A stretch of 64,000 bases of DNA from Trichobilharzia szidati (Eukaryota > Platyhelminthes > Trematoda > Strigeidida > Schistosomatidae): assembly GCA_944472155.2 (NCBI GenBank), contig OX235279.1:137240920-137304919 (forward strand), in the 5' to 3' direction. Position numbers and translations under genes: made by a program. This document shows positions 22,101 to 35,119 of the stretch, in pieces. The stretch's first letter is position 1. Each line of letters opens with the position of its first letter. The notes under the pieces were generated by a model. It made no database searches, was not told the DNA's origin, and saw only the letters and a program-made list of their open reading frames with translations.

Positions 22101-23820
22101 TTCTGTAAATCCTACTCAACTTTTAAATCTTCAAAATGGTCATTCCTTTCCTTCAGAATTTTTCTCCTCATTATCAAATTACCGGTATCCACAGACAGTT
22201 ATTTCTTCCCTTAAAAATTCTGCTTGCCCACGAGGTTTACCCAGCATTATGTCTAATAATACCGCCTTTAAATACTAGAGTTGTACTGATGTTCAGTTTC
22301 TGCGTGAATCATCTTTCCATAATATTTTGGAATTTAGCCGCTTTCCTCACATTATCCACATATCCATACTTAACAGGGATTGTATTGTGTCACCTAGAAC
22401 TACATATAGTATTCACTCGTGAAATCTACAACCCGGAATCATCTGATAACCTCTCTAACCACGTGGAACTCAGGATTTTATCCACAGCAAGCACTATAAA
22501 GAAAAGTCTGACTTTTTATTTTGCAATATGTATCTGTTTATCGTTGTTGTTTTGATGTCCTCAAGACCTTTTTCCGGAAATTGTGAAAATTCTTGTTTCT
22601 TTAATGGTTAAGTCTATCACACGTTTAAATACCGTTAAGAGACTGAGATCTGATACTCATCACCCATCCAAAGGTCTCAGTTCCGTTGACGATTCTACAC
22701 TTTTGACACTAGACACACCCAGAGTTATGGTATCTGATATCATGGAGGAAGTGACAGAGAATGCGGCTTGTAGCAGAAATGATTTATTGTCACTTCAGAA
22801 GTTAGTAGCTTACCTACAGAGCATTATGCCCCTCACGCAATTGTGTGACCCATCACAAAACATCCGTCTTGAATCACTTATCAAATTCGAGCGCATAATT
22901 GGCTATTTGACTGAAGAAGCAGTTAAGAGGATTATGTCTTCACATAACATGAAAACTGGTCCAGTCTTCAGCTTAGTCAGTTACATATAACTCGACTCTA
23001 CTACTTACGCAGCGAACGCTTAACTAATTGACTCATTTTCCATTCTGTATAGTCTTCAACAAGTTATGTTAGTGTAAGTATTTCTAGAAACAACTATGTT
23101 AACAACCACACTTTTTGATAATTTACTTGTGTACATACAGCTAATAATGCAATGCTATTTTTTGTGTCTAAATGACTTTACTCAGCCAATAACCACCTTT
23201 TCTCATACACTTTTCTAAAACGTATAATTTTTATAATATTTCGCAGTATTTTAACGTTATTTATGTTGAAGGGTTACTTTGCAATGTCTAATGCATACCG
23301 TATGAAAATCGGTCATGAAAATTTAGCATAACTGGCTCTGTAAATTGGCTGTTTACTTTAGGATCTTTCTACATAACTCTATCACTAACTGTTCCACTAC
23401 ACTTTTTACCCTGCTAAATAGACTATAGCTTAGTTGCTGTAATACCAGCTACTTCTATACTTTATACTTCGTGAGGTTAACGCAATTTCCTAGGCGTTTG
23501 TAAAAAATACCTGTCTACATGCATGCATGTATAAAGGTGATACTGCTAAGAATGTCCTCGGGTATTGGTGTATCTGGTGACATAACGGGAAGCGCTTGTC
23601 ATGAAAGCTGTTAATGTGCAACATACTGTATGATTGGTACGGGCTTGAAGCAGTGCAATACTGCAACTACAGTTTGCAAAAACTCTCAAAGCTTAATATC
23701 AAAAAGGAGGGGGGATGGCGCATGCTGATCAGCAGATATGGTAGTGGCCACAATTGTGAATCGCTCCAATCTGTAGGACAGCAACATGCATTTTTTGACA
23801 GCTCGGCAATTAAACACTAG
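22101..23820 (+). mobile_element. Internally deleted LINE: ORF1 N-terminus joined to a 3'UTR
   Basis: An ORF1 start (about 22604-22990) is followed directly by sequence that aligns with the 3'UTR of LINE D. The shared tract is about 23000-23690 versus 32510-33185, for example ATGAAAGCTGTTAATGTGCA and CATACTGTATGATTGG. The rest of ORF1 and all of ORF2 are missing. The left edge is uncertain. Confidence 0.65.
22604..22990 (+). pseudogene. ORF1 N-terminal fragment
   Basis: About 128 codons starting MVKSITRLNTVKRLR. The block RVMVSDIMEEV matches RVMVPNLMEEL in the minus LINE, and YLTEEAVKRIMSSHNM matches EVTKRIMSSYNV in LINE B. It ends where 3'UTR-like sequence begins. No enzymatic domain. Confidence 0.75.
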
Positions 23821-24345
23821 TCCGGACCCTCAGCAAAATGTAATAATAAGGGTTGTACAGATCTAAATTATAAATAAAAAGTGCGCGATTCTGATCGAAC
23901 GTCACAATCTCTCTCCATAACGTGGATATATTTTTACTGATTTCTGTACCATTCCTCAACTTTATCTTATATTGGCTACTACTTTAGCTTCCAAATACGC
24001 AGATATATCACAGTCAGTTATCAAGTTTGGATCCATTCTTTCGCAGGGCTCATCCTCCTTTGTGTAATTTAAGAACAACGTCACACAAAAGAAAACTATA
24101 GAGAAGTTCATTATTTTGTGGTTTATAAATCAGGATCAATTTTCAGGATAATTGGTTTCTATATAGACTGTATTTTACGGTTTAATACTTTTGTCGATTT
24201 ATCGTTTATTTATAAGCAATAATCTTCCATACCATGCCCATAGTAATTCTTAGTCTGTATATCCACTCGATATACTATTTGTTCATATACCTGTTTTCGA
24301 TTTAGCTCAGCTTCTACTTCAAACCATACTGATCTGCGTTCAGCA
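23821..24345 (+). other. Probable 5'UTR of LINE B
   Basis: AT-rich, non-coding sequence immediately before LINE B ORF1. No motif recognised. Confidence 0.4.
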
Positions 24346-25785
24346 ATGTCACAACGTGATAAACGAGTACTTTCTATTCGTCAGAATGGTTTAGATCACT
24401 CAGCTAAGAAGATACCTACATCCCTACACGTTCCACGTAGCCTCAACAACGACCCCGAAGTCATTGCGCCCGATTTGTTATCAGAGGTATACGCAACCGC
24501 TAAACAAAATAATTTGGACCTTATTTTTCGGGGAAACTCTGTGAAGGAATTAAATGAGAATATAAACACCATTAAGCCGTTACTGCTTCTTTGTAACCCA
24601 ACTCATGATACTAATCCGGAAAGTCTGCTGAAGTCTGAGCATATGTTAGACTTTATAGCCAATGAAGTGACTAAACGAATCATGTCTTCGTACAACGTTC
24701 TCGCTTGCAATTTGCCTGATTGGACGCCTCTGGATAAAATTGAAGTGACATGTCTCCAAGCGTTCCGCATGCCATCAGCGAATCGCCACCTAATCAGACT
24801 TAGGAAAATATCTGGAAAATTTACTTGTCCTGTGCTGTTTAAATTCAGTAGTCCTATTGGTGCTAGGAAATTCCAGTCGTCTAACAAGCTAATTAGTTAA
24901 TCTACACCTTATGGTAACGTTAAACTTACTCATGACCTAACTCCATGCCAAAGACGCAGCCGCGCAAGTGTATCAAGTGTCGCAAACACATACGTAACTG
25001 CAGAATGTCCTACAAAAGACTCTCTCGACTTACATTTAAGTAAACCTAATGTTGCAGACACGCATGAAAACGAAATACCCTTAAATAATAAAGCTTCTCC
25101 CAGTAAACTCAACAGTGAAGCAAATATGGTCATAGACTTAGATGCATCTTTAGAGTTATGCTCGCTAGACACATCACCATCAGCTGCTAATACCACTACC
25201 AATGTTACGCAAAAGGTTAAGCTCGAGAATGTAGCATTAAATATAACCTCCCTGAGTAGCACTCAGACTAGTGTGCACACAAAACGGAGTAAAATAACCC
25301 TGCCATCCAGAATACCTATACTCAAACCCGTCACTGATAGGTTTCTCAGCAGCAAACCAAATAACACTAAATTAAGCGACTCCAATACTACCATTAACCC
25401 AGGGAAGCTGAATAAGTCTTCATATCGCCATAAATATAACGTCAATGAAAAGAGAGGTAACCCGCCAATTCATCCAACATCGAACAAATCTTCATCCGAT
25501 AGACACAACAGACGCTATATATCCGGGCACCCTAAAAATAAGTTGAATCCCTACGGGCAGGCATACACCTACCCCAACACAACTCTCCTATCTATGGCTA
25601 ATGTAGACAAACGTTTGATCCAGGGACCTCTACAACAAGGAACAAGTGGGTTAGGCTTCTTTCCTAAAAGTGGCCTTCTGACTCACCACATCCCCGACAA
25701 CCACCGGATACAAACCACCCAAGATCATCGATGGACTAATATTTACGAAAATAACTTAAATACACAAAATATTAATCATCGATAG
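24346..25785 (+). pseudogene. LINE B ORF1 with one premature stop
   Basis: Starts at an ATG at 24346 (MSQRDKRVLSIRQNG). Conserved block EVTKRIMSSYNVLACNLPDW, then CPVLFKFSS, as in other ORF1s here. A TAA at 24898-24900 interrupts it, but the same frame continues through STPYGNVKLTHDLTPCQRR to about 25785 with a basic, Ser/Asn/Thr-rich tail. It belongs to the subfamily of the minus LINE, not to LINE A. It breaks off where ORF2 of LINE A type begins. Confidence 0.8.
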
Positions 25786-28029
25786 AGGTAGGAAATAAAC
25801 TTGATAACAGTGATCACAACATATTGTACTGCACGCTATCCCTCCGACTAACAACTAAAAACACACCTAAAAATTCCCCGGTGCACTATCAATATAGGGA
25901 CTATAAGAAGGCCGATTGGGAATTCCCATCAGATCTGTTGAGAAGTTCTGACTGGGAAGAATACTTCATCAACAATAACTTAGAAGTATCACTTGATATT
26001 TTCTACAAAACAATTGGCTCAGCAAGAGACACAATCGCGCCCCTAAAATCTGCTCTAAAGACATCAACTCCATTTATAGGCCGCAAAACGCGACTAAAAC
26101 TCAAGAAATTGAAAAGGAAATACTATGTATTTAAGGAATTTAATGCGTTAAACCAAATACATGGAACTCTTAAACGGCCTGAAAATAAACACAAAATGAT
26201 GTCACAACTTGAAGAAAATAAAGCGCTTGTGGGTAACTCCAAAACTCAGGGACTTTGTAGGATATTGCAGAAACGTCTAAAAAGCAGTAAAGACAATACT
26301 GTAAGCAGCTTGGAACATAAGGGTATAATATACAATGTTCCTCAGGTTATAAGTGAACTCCTCAATGAATGGTTTTGCAATGACGCCAGAGTGCACCCGA
26401 CCCAAAATTTCCAAATGACCTGCAGAAGTAACCACAAATTAGGCGAAATAGACTTTAATATACAAAATATAGACTCAGCGATTGAGACTTTGAAGTCTAA
26501 TGGTAGTACTGGAAGAGACGACATACCATCTGTCATGTACAAAAATGGTAGCACGGAAATGCCAGTCTTGTTACTTAGAATATTTACTCTCTCGTTGGAA
26601 ACTGGAACTTGTCCTGAAGTGTGGAAAACCACATACATTTAACCTAAGCACAAATCAGGGGCCAAAACCAGTGCATGCAACTATAGACCTATCAATATAA
26701 CACCGGTAATATCACGAATAATGGAGAAAGTGGTTAAAGACCAGGTGTCAGACAACTTACTAGAACATGAACTTATCAATCCATCACAACACGGATTCCT
26801 CAAAAAGAGATCATGTGTGACCTGTCACATAGACTTTTTCAACGAAGTTACACGAAGTAGGGACAACAGAGAACTAGTAATTGTGCTATATTTCGATGTA
26901 ACAAAAGCCTTCCACAGAGTTCCCCATAATCTGCTAGTCAGCAGGTTATGCTCACTAGGGATATGTGACCCTCTCCTCAGCTAGATAAAATCATTTCTCT
27001 GTGGCCGAAGTCAGACAACGAAAGTTGGCTCGATAATCTCAAGGCCTAAACCAGTAAGTAGTGGTGTAATCCAGGGAAGTTTATTAGGCCCACTCTTATT
27101 CATAATATATATAAACAGTATCTGTGAATGCTTTAGTGTAGGTAAACCAATACTTTATGCAGATGACTTAAAAGTGACGTATAAATGCAAGAACACAGAT
27201 CTTGAAATAACAGTAAACTCCATACAGCAAGAATTAGAAAAAAATGGACAGATGGTGTGACACCTGGCAACTCCAGTTTAATGTCGAAAAATGTGGCTGG
27301 CTCTGCATAGGCTGCAACAATTTAGAACTTGACCTGACAATTCAAGGCCATGCACTTGAACGACTGGAATCTGTACTCGACCTAGGGCTGAAATATTCAC
27401 ATAACTTATCATTTTCTGAACATATCTCCAAACAAGTGTCAAAGTCACGCAGACTTATCGGCTTTCTACTCAGGAACTTCTACAGAAATGAGTCTAGAAT
27501 TCTGTTGTACAAGAATTGTGTGCGTCCTTTATTTGATTACTGTTCATTCATGTATAGTAGTATACACATAGAGGACAAATTGAAAGTCGAGGGAGTATAG
27601 AGGTACTTCACGTTAAAATTACTCGGAACCGAAAATGGTGCGAACTACTCCACTAGATGTGATACCCTAGGACTAGAAACACTATGGCTAAGACACCTGA
27701 GACTAAACTTAACACTTTACTATAGGCTTCTAAACCACTTACTTTTTACCTCTACTAATGGCACTCGACATTCTGATGACAATGGCTACAAACTAAGACA
27801 CACTAAGGGTACAGTAGCTTTCGAACAATGTAAAACAGCCACCAGGGAAAAGTTTTATTCGATTAGGTATGCACAGATATGGAATAAACTACCAATGGAA
27901 ATGCGTCAAGCAAGTACATTGGCCTCCTTCAAAAAGGTGCTTAATGACAAACTACAAGAGTTTGCAAACGATAGTAGTTCTAGTTCCTATCTGAGAGCCT
28001 CCGAAATTATAGGTCCATTTAATGTATAA
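25776..28029 (+). pseudogene. LINE B ORF2, LINE A subfamily, 5'-truncated
   Basis: Begins at the end of the endonuclease domain (SDHN near 25815) and covers the RT and C-terminus, closely similar to LINE A throughout. Motifs include YRPINITPV, QHGFLKKRSC, SRPKPVSSGVIQGSLLGPLLF and YADDLK. Damage: TAA at 26641-26643, an in-frame TAG near 26982, KAFHRVPH for KAFDRVPH, a frame change at an A run near 27241, and another TAG near 27598. The C-terminus ends GPFNV and a stop at 28027. It lacks the insertions seen in LINE A and is therefore the reference for them. Confidence 0.9.
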
Positions 28030-28926
28030 GCTTAAATACTACACCTGTTGTTTTTTGCCTATATTTATAATTCTAGATAAAACATTAACGGTTAAGATAC
28101 GTATCCTCAAACAGACAAGAAATCTCGTTTGTAAAACTACTACCCAACACAATAAGTGGAATGAAATGGACATAAACCGACAACATGACGAAGGTATAAC
28201 TCACCACATCATCACATGGACAGATGTACGCTCGTTGGGCACCATATATCCCTCACCAACTGCAACCCACCTTTCCTTAGATAATGTGATGAACTTATAT
28301 CCACAATGTTGCTGAGCAGTTAATATTCTCAACTCCTGTCGGAACAGCTGAAATTCATAAACCTTCCTCACGCTAAGAAAATACCCACAAGCAGTAGAAA
28401 TCCATTAATTAATGCGTCTGAGGCTTATATATTTACTCCCAACAATGACATTGCAGATCAAGTAAGATAAACATATCACTGATTCCAAAATAACACATCA
28501 ATGAACTACAATTCAAGGATTCTGCACACAACGAAATTATGTATGAAAATTGACCTCAAGCTTTATTTTTTTCCCAGGCACTTATAATCCATCCACCAAA
28601 GTCCTGGTTGTTTTTGTTAATGCGAAGACAATACTTCTGTATTTCCTGATGTGTTTCACTCACTGACGATCTAGCAGATTTTTCCAACTGTGCACAGAAA
28701 TGATTGTATATAAATGAAAGGGCTGTTTTATACTACTGGGATTAACATTTATTAAGTGTATGTATAATCTCCAGCGAACATGTAAGGCATATCTTGCTAC
28801 TGTCTGTAAATTGTGATTGGATTATATGGTTCAGTTTCTGTAACAATTTGATGATGCCTGTAAACTGGCGTCCCTCATGTTCTGTACTATGAGAATAAAT
28901 TTATTTATTATTTATTTATTTATAAC
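28030..28926 (+). repeat. LINE B 3'UTR and tail
   Basis: Holds the intact site into which the Penelope-like fragment inserted in LINE A (near 28050). Includes a weaker version of the hairpin module (about 28550-28625), and a single terminal box GATGATGCCTGT at 28850 followed by ATGAGAATAAATTTATTTATT and more TTATT repeats to about 28924. Confidence 0.8.
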
Positions 28927-29189
28927 TGCGATGCGCGTAACTTTACTCCAGTATACTATTCACAAGAAATACCTACCTCCCCCTCATCCAATCTAAATTT
29001 CCTCAGCCAACACAAAATTTCAGCCTCGATATTGAGGCAAATAGCACACATACTGTCAAACCACTTATCACCGGAGGGGAGGGCGATGCATTTCAGTCAC
29101 GGTATTATGAACACCTCACACCCGCCGGCGATAGCACATCTCTCTGTATTGATACTGGTGTTCTGCACTTTTCTAGCACTGCCAGTAAG

Positions 29190-32089
29190 TTGCCACCATC
29201 TGAGTTAGCACCCGTCAAACAATCTGCTCTAGACGCTATAAACCTTGAGGAAAACTTTTTTAAAGATATATACGATTTCACCGTCACTCCTAGCTCTCTC
29301 TCATTCTGTCTCATCAATGCTCTCTCCTTACTTAACAAAATGTTTGACTTCACGACATTATCCTTAACTTGCAGCCCATCTCTCATAATGATTACTGAAA
29401 CATGGTGCACTCCTCAGATATGCGATAAAGATATTTCTATTGATAACTATTACGTATTCAGAGGTGACAGAAACCATGGCAGAGGAGGAGGATGCGCTAT
29501 GTATATCAGGTCTGATATTGAGGCCACACAGTGCCTCTACCTAGAGCTCATCACGGATAACGATTCGGTCTGGGCCATTTTAAGGCTGTCTCACTCAATT
29601 TCCTATCTCATCTCATCTATCATCCCCAATGCTGAACTATTGAAGGTGATGTGAAGCTTGCTAGCACTTTCGCTAACGCCACCTCACTACTTCACACGGC
29701 TAAAATCATATGTGGGGACTTTAATATTCCTGAAGTAGTCTGGCAACCACTTTCCTCACCAAAACTGTGTAGTGAATTTTTTAACATAATAGAAACAAAA
29801 GACTGGCAAAAGCACGTAAAGCATCCTACCGGGCCATCTAAGATTTTAGATTTAGTTTTCACTAATGAAATCATCCTCACTACCCTTCGAGTAGGTAAGG
29901 AGTTTCCCGGTAGCGACCACAGAGTAGTATTTGGTACATTCAATATTTGCACTAGCATAAGTTCGGCAATAAGCGCCAGCAAAGTATTACTCAGGGATTA
30001 CAAACATGCTCAGTGGGATGACCTGAAACCATCTTTACGCACCCTAGACTGAAAGCCATACTTTACATGTACTTCGACTATAGAGACAAACAAATTACTC
30101 TATGAAAACCTAGGATTTGCTCATGACTTCATCGCTTCAGTAATACTTGTGAAAACGAGGCCTAAACGGCTTGACTTCATCCCCGTAAAGATTCGAAACC
30201 GACTGCGTAAGCATATTAGGCAATTCTACAGATGTAGTGACTTTTCATCACTCATTACACTCAAGCAAACTTATGATTCATACAAATCTAATCAGTTATC
30301 TGAGTCCATAAAACTAGAACGCATCCTCTTTTCAAGGCCCGATAATACAGAGGCATTGGTAAAACTAATTAAGTCACGAATTAACAACAACAGAATAAGT
30401 ATCCCTAACTTATTACTAGATGGAGAAAAACTATACGAAGACCCACAGGAGATATGCGAGTTATTCAACTCCAACTTTTCTAGCTACTTTACCAACGAAG
30501 AAACAGTAGGTAGTCTTGATGTTCCGATAATACCATATCACTTTTTGGGTAATATAACATTTACCCAACAAAAGATTTCCTCCTCTGTAGCATCCCTCCG
30601 GACATCATATAAAGCTGGACCTGATGGAATTCCATCTATCTTGTTGAAAAGAGGTGATGAGGACATACCCATTATCCTCCTAAAGTTTTTCAATTTGTCC
30701 TTAAATAATGGCAGTTACCCAGTGTGCTGGGAGCTGTCGTTTATAACCCCTAGGCACAAACTAGGACCAAATTCTAATATCGAAAACTACCAACAGATCA
30801 ATATCACGTCAGTAGTTTCCAAGGTAATGGAAAATGTTATAGGGCAAGATATTGCTTCGTACCTCCACCTTCACAAATTTGTTACTCCAGCACAACACGG
30901 CTTCTTGAAAAGTCGATCATGCTGCACCTGCCTACTTGACTACTTTGATGATGTGACCGCTAAGCGAGATCATGTTTTGCTTGTCACAACCCTCTTCTTT
31001 GACTTCAAAAAAGCCTTTGATAAAGTCCCACACAAGAGACTAATCCTTAAGCTAAGGTCGTACGGGTTCCAGGACCTCTTGTTATCCTGGCTTATTTCTT
31101 TCTTGGGAGATCGTTCCCAAGTTGTGAGACTGGCAAATAATTACTCGTCACCCAGACCTATGCGAAGTGGAGTGATTCAGGTCCACTGCTTTTCGTAATC
31201 TGCATTAACGATATCTGCAGCGTAATCAAGCATGGTACCCCATACTTCTTTGCTGACGACTTAAAGATTGTATACAGCTTCCCCCATTCTACACTGAACG
31301 AGGGATTCACACATATTCAAGATGATCTAGATAGGTTACATAACTGGAGCACTGATTGGCAACTGCCATTCAATTCTGATAAATGTGGTGCCTTATATTT
31401 CAATAACTCCTACCCGTATTTCAGGTTACACCTAGGTGACTCCTATCTCCATACCCTCTATTCCATGAAAGACCTGGGAGTTACCTACTCACAGAACTTA
31501 ACATTCATTCAGTATGCAAAAGCACTTGTTTCTAAATGCCGAAGACTCACAGGCTTGTTACATCGAAAAATGTACACAACTGAGGCTAAAGTCCTTGGTT
31601 CGCCCAGTAATTGAATACTGCACAATTGTCTTCGGTTTCATGAATGGGTATGACAGGGTTCGTATTGAAAATATTCAGCGAAGTTTTACACGCCACCTAT
31701 TACACAAACATGAAGGACTGACTTACGCGGATAGGTGCAAAATATACGGACATCAGCCACTTTGGTTAAGGCGCCTGAAACTCAACCTTACATTCCTTTT
31801 TCGCCTTTTACACGGCTACCTCAAAAGCAGTAATCCAATAGCTTTCAATAATTTAACCATATATACTCTTAGAAATCATGAAAATACTCTATCCATAACC
31901 CGGTACCGGACAAAACTGCGATCACGTTTCTTCAAAATACGTAGTTGCCGATCTCCTACTGAATTCCAGCGTCTCCTTAACGACTTATTGTCAACAAAAG
32001 AGCTTCGGTCTACTTATCCATACTTTACCCATATGGGCTGTTCATCTAACTTTGGTACTACAGACCCCAGTGCAATACCCCCAATTTGA
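29190..32089 (+). pseudogene. LINE D ORF2: endonuclease and reverse transcriptase, several breaks
   Basis: Endonuclease: INALSLLNKM, MITETWCTPQ, RGGGCAMYIR, a frame change near 29645, then IICGDFNIPEVVWQ and GSDHRVVFGTF. A stop at about 30050 is followed by the linker and RT: AGPDGIPSILLKRG, QHGFLKSRSCCTC, FFDFKKAFDKVPHKR. The GVIQGSVLGP block is shortened to GVIQ at 31180, changing frame. The motif FADDLK is kept. A small deletion near 31597 again shifts frame before VRPVIEYCTIVFG. The C-terminus runs to a stop at 32089. No single enzyme can be made from it. Confidence 0.9.
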
Positions 32090-33184
32090 GGAAATTCATT
32101 TGCCCCAGCAACAGTACCGCACCTAAAACGTGATAAAACTGACCCAATTTCTCCCACATGCCTTGATCTAAGGTTCAGTTATTCAGCTTATTGGAGATCT
32201 TATCAATATTTCATCAATCGGGTTTATAAACTCATAAGACTATCTATAATTATCCTGGACGTATAATCCCAATTAGTTGTGATAGTTCTTCCATAATATA
32301 AGCAAACTGGTACTTTGTAATGTCTAAAGCATGCCAAATGAAAAGTGGCCAGGAAAACCTAGCAATAACAAACTCAGCCAACCAACCATTTCCCCAAGCT
32401 CATTCAACCTAACCTTATCTTTAATCGTACCACTATCCACTACACTCTACTCCGTAGATTATGACTTAATTTGCCCCAGTACTGAAAACTCTTCTACCTT
32501 TTACTTATAAAGATGTTCTAACTACTAACTGCGCAGTAACCGTTTAACAGACTCACTGATTTTCTCTTCACTGTAATCTTCAGTAAGTTCGTCAGTATAA
32601 TTATTTCCATAAACAATTACATTAGCAACCATATCTTTTAATATTTTACATATATGCTTATATTATTAGCACTATTTTTGAGTTGAAATGACTATCTTCA
32701 GTCAACACCTACCCATTTTCATATAATTTTCTTAAAAATTCATAATGTTGAAATTATGTAGTATTTCTCCATTATATAATTGATGAGTTACTTTGCAATG
32801 TGTAACGCACACCATATAAAATCGGTCATGAAAATTTAGCATAACAAGTTCTGCTAACCAGTTGCCTTACTCAGGACCACTTTACATAACTTTATCACTA
32901 ATTGTTCCACTACTCATATCACTCTGATAAATAGAATATAACTTAGTTGTTCTAATATTACCTATTTCTATACTTCATAACTCTTAAGGGAAACCTAATT
33001 TCTTAGTCATTTGTAGTAATCCACTTGTTCACTAGTATGATGATAATATTGCCAACAATGTCCTCTGGTATTATTGTGCCATGTGACCTAATGGGAAGCA
33101 CTTGTCATGAAAGCTGTTAATGTGCAGCATACTGTATGATTGGGACAGAGTCAAAGCAACCCAATATTACAACTGCAGTCATTG
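32090..33184 (+). repeat. LINE D 3'UTR with internal duplication
   Basis: Two imperfect repeats about 490 bp apart (around 32290-32520 and 32780-33000) share ACTTTGTAATGT/ACTTTGCAATGT, ATGAAAA/AAAATCGG...GAAAA, TAGCA and CCACTA words in order. The second half aligns with 23000-23690. Confidence 0.65.
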
Positions 33185-33189
33185 TAAAA

Positions 33190-33251
33190 GGGATCGAACC
33201 GCGGACCATGTGCATGGTTGGCGAGCATCCTAACCACTATGCCACCGACGC
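33190..33251 (-). mobile_element. tRNA-SINE head, second copy, truncated
   Basis: Minus strand begins GCGTCGGTGGCATAGTGG and includes GCGGTTCGATCCC. Here the D-arm pairs (GCAT with ATGC), which the 18-kb copy has lost. The 3' acceptor arm and the body are missing: the homology stops at the B box and LINE D 3'UTR sequence follows. Confidence 0.75.
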
Positions 33252-33859
33252 ACAATTAGACCGTTTTTCTCCATCAGACTGGTGTACAATTCTCGTTTGA
33301 ATTGACATTTTATTAAGTGAAAAGCTTTTCAGAAGATCTGAATACAAGTCCTCTTCTAGCGGGTATTTTGCTATCGGCTAGATTTATGTGGCCTGGTATA
33401 AACCGTGATGTGAGTAATTGAACGCGTGCTAGTGTGAGATGCCAACACACCAGAGTTTAAAGACATAGATATGCATGTATATCAACTTCATGTTTAATCA
33501 GCTGTCTGTTATTACGTTTTCTTTATTTCTTTTTCTGTCTGTTAGTCTGAATAACTTCGCTAGTTATATCTATTATTACTATTATTATCTCTTTTCTTTT
33601 GAAGACGATGCCGGAGGACTAACTGGCGAAAGGATCAACTCCATTCAGATTAGTAACAGTCTTAACGTACCTCATACTACAAACCACACATAGTTAACCC
33701 CAGCAATACTCCTTTTGGAGTCAACCAAAGCTACGACCGTCGAGTGACAGGACGAGCTACGTAGAAGTTTACCGAAGATCAGGAACCCATACCTCAAAGT
33801 CATGAGGCGAGCACAAAGAAATCAAATTGGTTTATACTAGCCCGTAAATCGATCTTGGA
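33252..33859. other. No supported gene
   Basis: AT-rich with an ATT-like run at about 33566-33590. From 33700 on there may be decayed gypsy sequence leading into the integrase remnant, but I cannot support a feature. Confidence 0.4.
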
Positions 33860-34860
33860 TATTAGAAGCATTATATTACTCCGATTGGATCATTCGCAGC
33901 AGCTGACGCCTCGCTTTAGCCATATCTATCTGGATATCGTCAGTCCACTACCTCTTTCTGATGGCCATGCGTACTTGCTCATCTGCGTCGATCGTCTTAT
34001 ACTCGTTGGTCGTACGCTGTTACCGTTGCAGATGTAACGGCTGAGACTATCTGTCGCGTGTTCATGGAAAGATGAGCCGCACAATTTGCATGCCCGGCTA
34101 CGGTGACCACTGATCGTGTGCTGCAACCTAAGTCAACAACCTTTAAGAGACCTTTTGAGTTGTTGGCATGCAAACGTATCAGAACAACAGCGCATCACCC
34201 ATCTGGAAATGGATAGGTACGGCGCTTTTACCGCCGAATAAAAGCCGCGTTAATGGCCATCGATAACACCAAGCGGACAGAGCCCATTCCCCTGACCCCC
34301 CACAGCATCATTTCAAATCTTAAAGTTGATATTCAGTATAGGACTGCAGATTTGGTCTGTGGAACCACATTCTGTTTACCTGGAGAGATTGTTTTGTCAG
34401 ACAATGCTAAGCCAAGTGTTGCCGATGCCTCTTGTTACACTCAGCACCTAAATCTCATTATGCATAGACCCCAAACAACTCACACACTTAGTGCAAGGAA
34501 GTGCAATAAAACGCTAGACTCGGGGACTGCACCCACATTTTCGTGAGTTGTGATGCCGCACGTAGGCTCTTACAACTCCTTTGTCATGGACCTTTCAAGA
34601 TTATTGATTGGAAAGAAAATTCTTCGCTATCGACCTATTTAGTCCCCACGACACCTTTAGTCTAAACAGACTTAAGGTGGCATACATAGAAGAATCGTAA
34701 CACTACACTTCCGCTAACTAAGCAACTTCCTCTGAGTCTAACTCAAGTCCAGACACCGTAAATGAAACTCCTGTCACTCATAGTAGTTCTGCCGCAACGC
34801 CTAAATAACCTGTTACACACAGTTCGACGCATGCACGGTCCCGAGTGGTATCCAGAATTT
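33860..34860 (+). pseudogene. Ty3/gypsy integrase remnant
   Basis: Frames broken by indels give SHIYLDIVSPLPLSDGHAYL, VTAETICRVFMERW, CPATVTTDR, CKRIRTTAHHPSGNG and, further on, DLVCGTTFCLPGE and SDNAKPSVADASCYTQHL. These are the catalytic core (D, D and the region of the E) and the downstream part of gypsy integrase. The protein end resembles that of element F ([10 protein letters not shown]), so it could derive from the F family. Confidence 0.85.
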
Positions 34861-35119
34861 GTTAAACAATGATTCCATGATTAACATTATTTAGTAGTTG
34901 GTCTCTATTTTCGCCGGTTGCTGTAATTATTTTTATGCATACCCGTGTCACTTCTATTTTGTAATTTTCAATCCGCTCAGCTTATTTCGACAGACTCTGC
35001 TAAGTTCACCCAAGGTTGTGACCTTTAACCATAGACTTGCTGAACCTTATTCATTTTGTGAACCGTGTCTAAAAACATTTTTGCCATCTTAGTTATCCAC
35101 CTCGCAACATTATTTTACT

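Larger units (their letters stand above)
28927..33184 (+). mobile_element. LINE D: CR1-like, 5'-truncated
   Basis: Starts right after the repeat tail of LINE B, without ORF1, and runs through endonuclease, RT, C-terminus and about 1.1 kb of 3'UTR. The 3'UTR ends where a tRNA-SINE head begins. Protein comparisons place it in a subfamily apart from LINE A. Confidence 0.8.
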
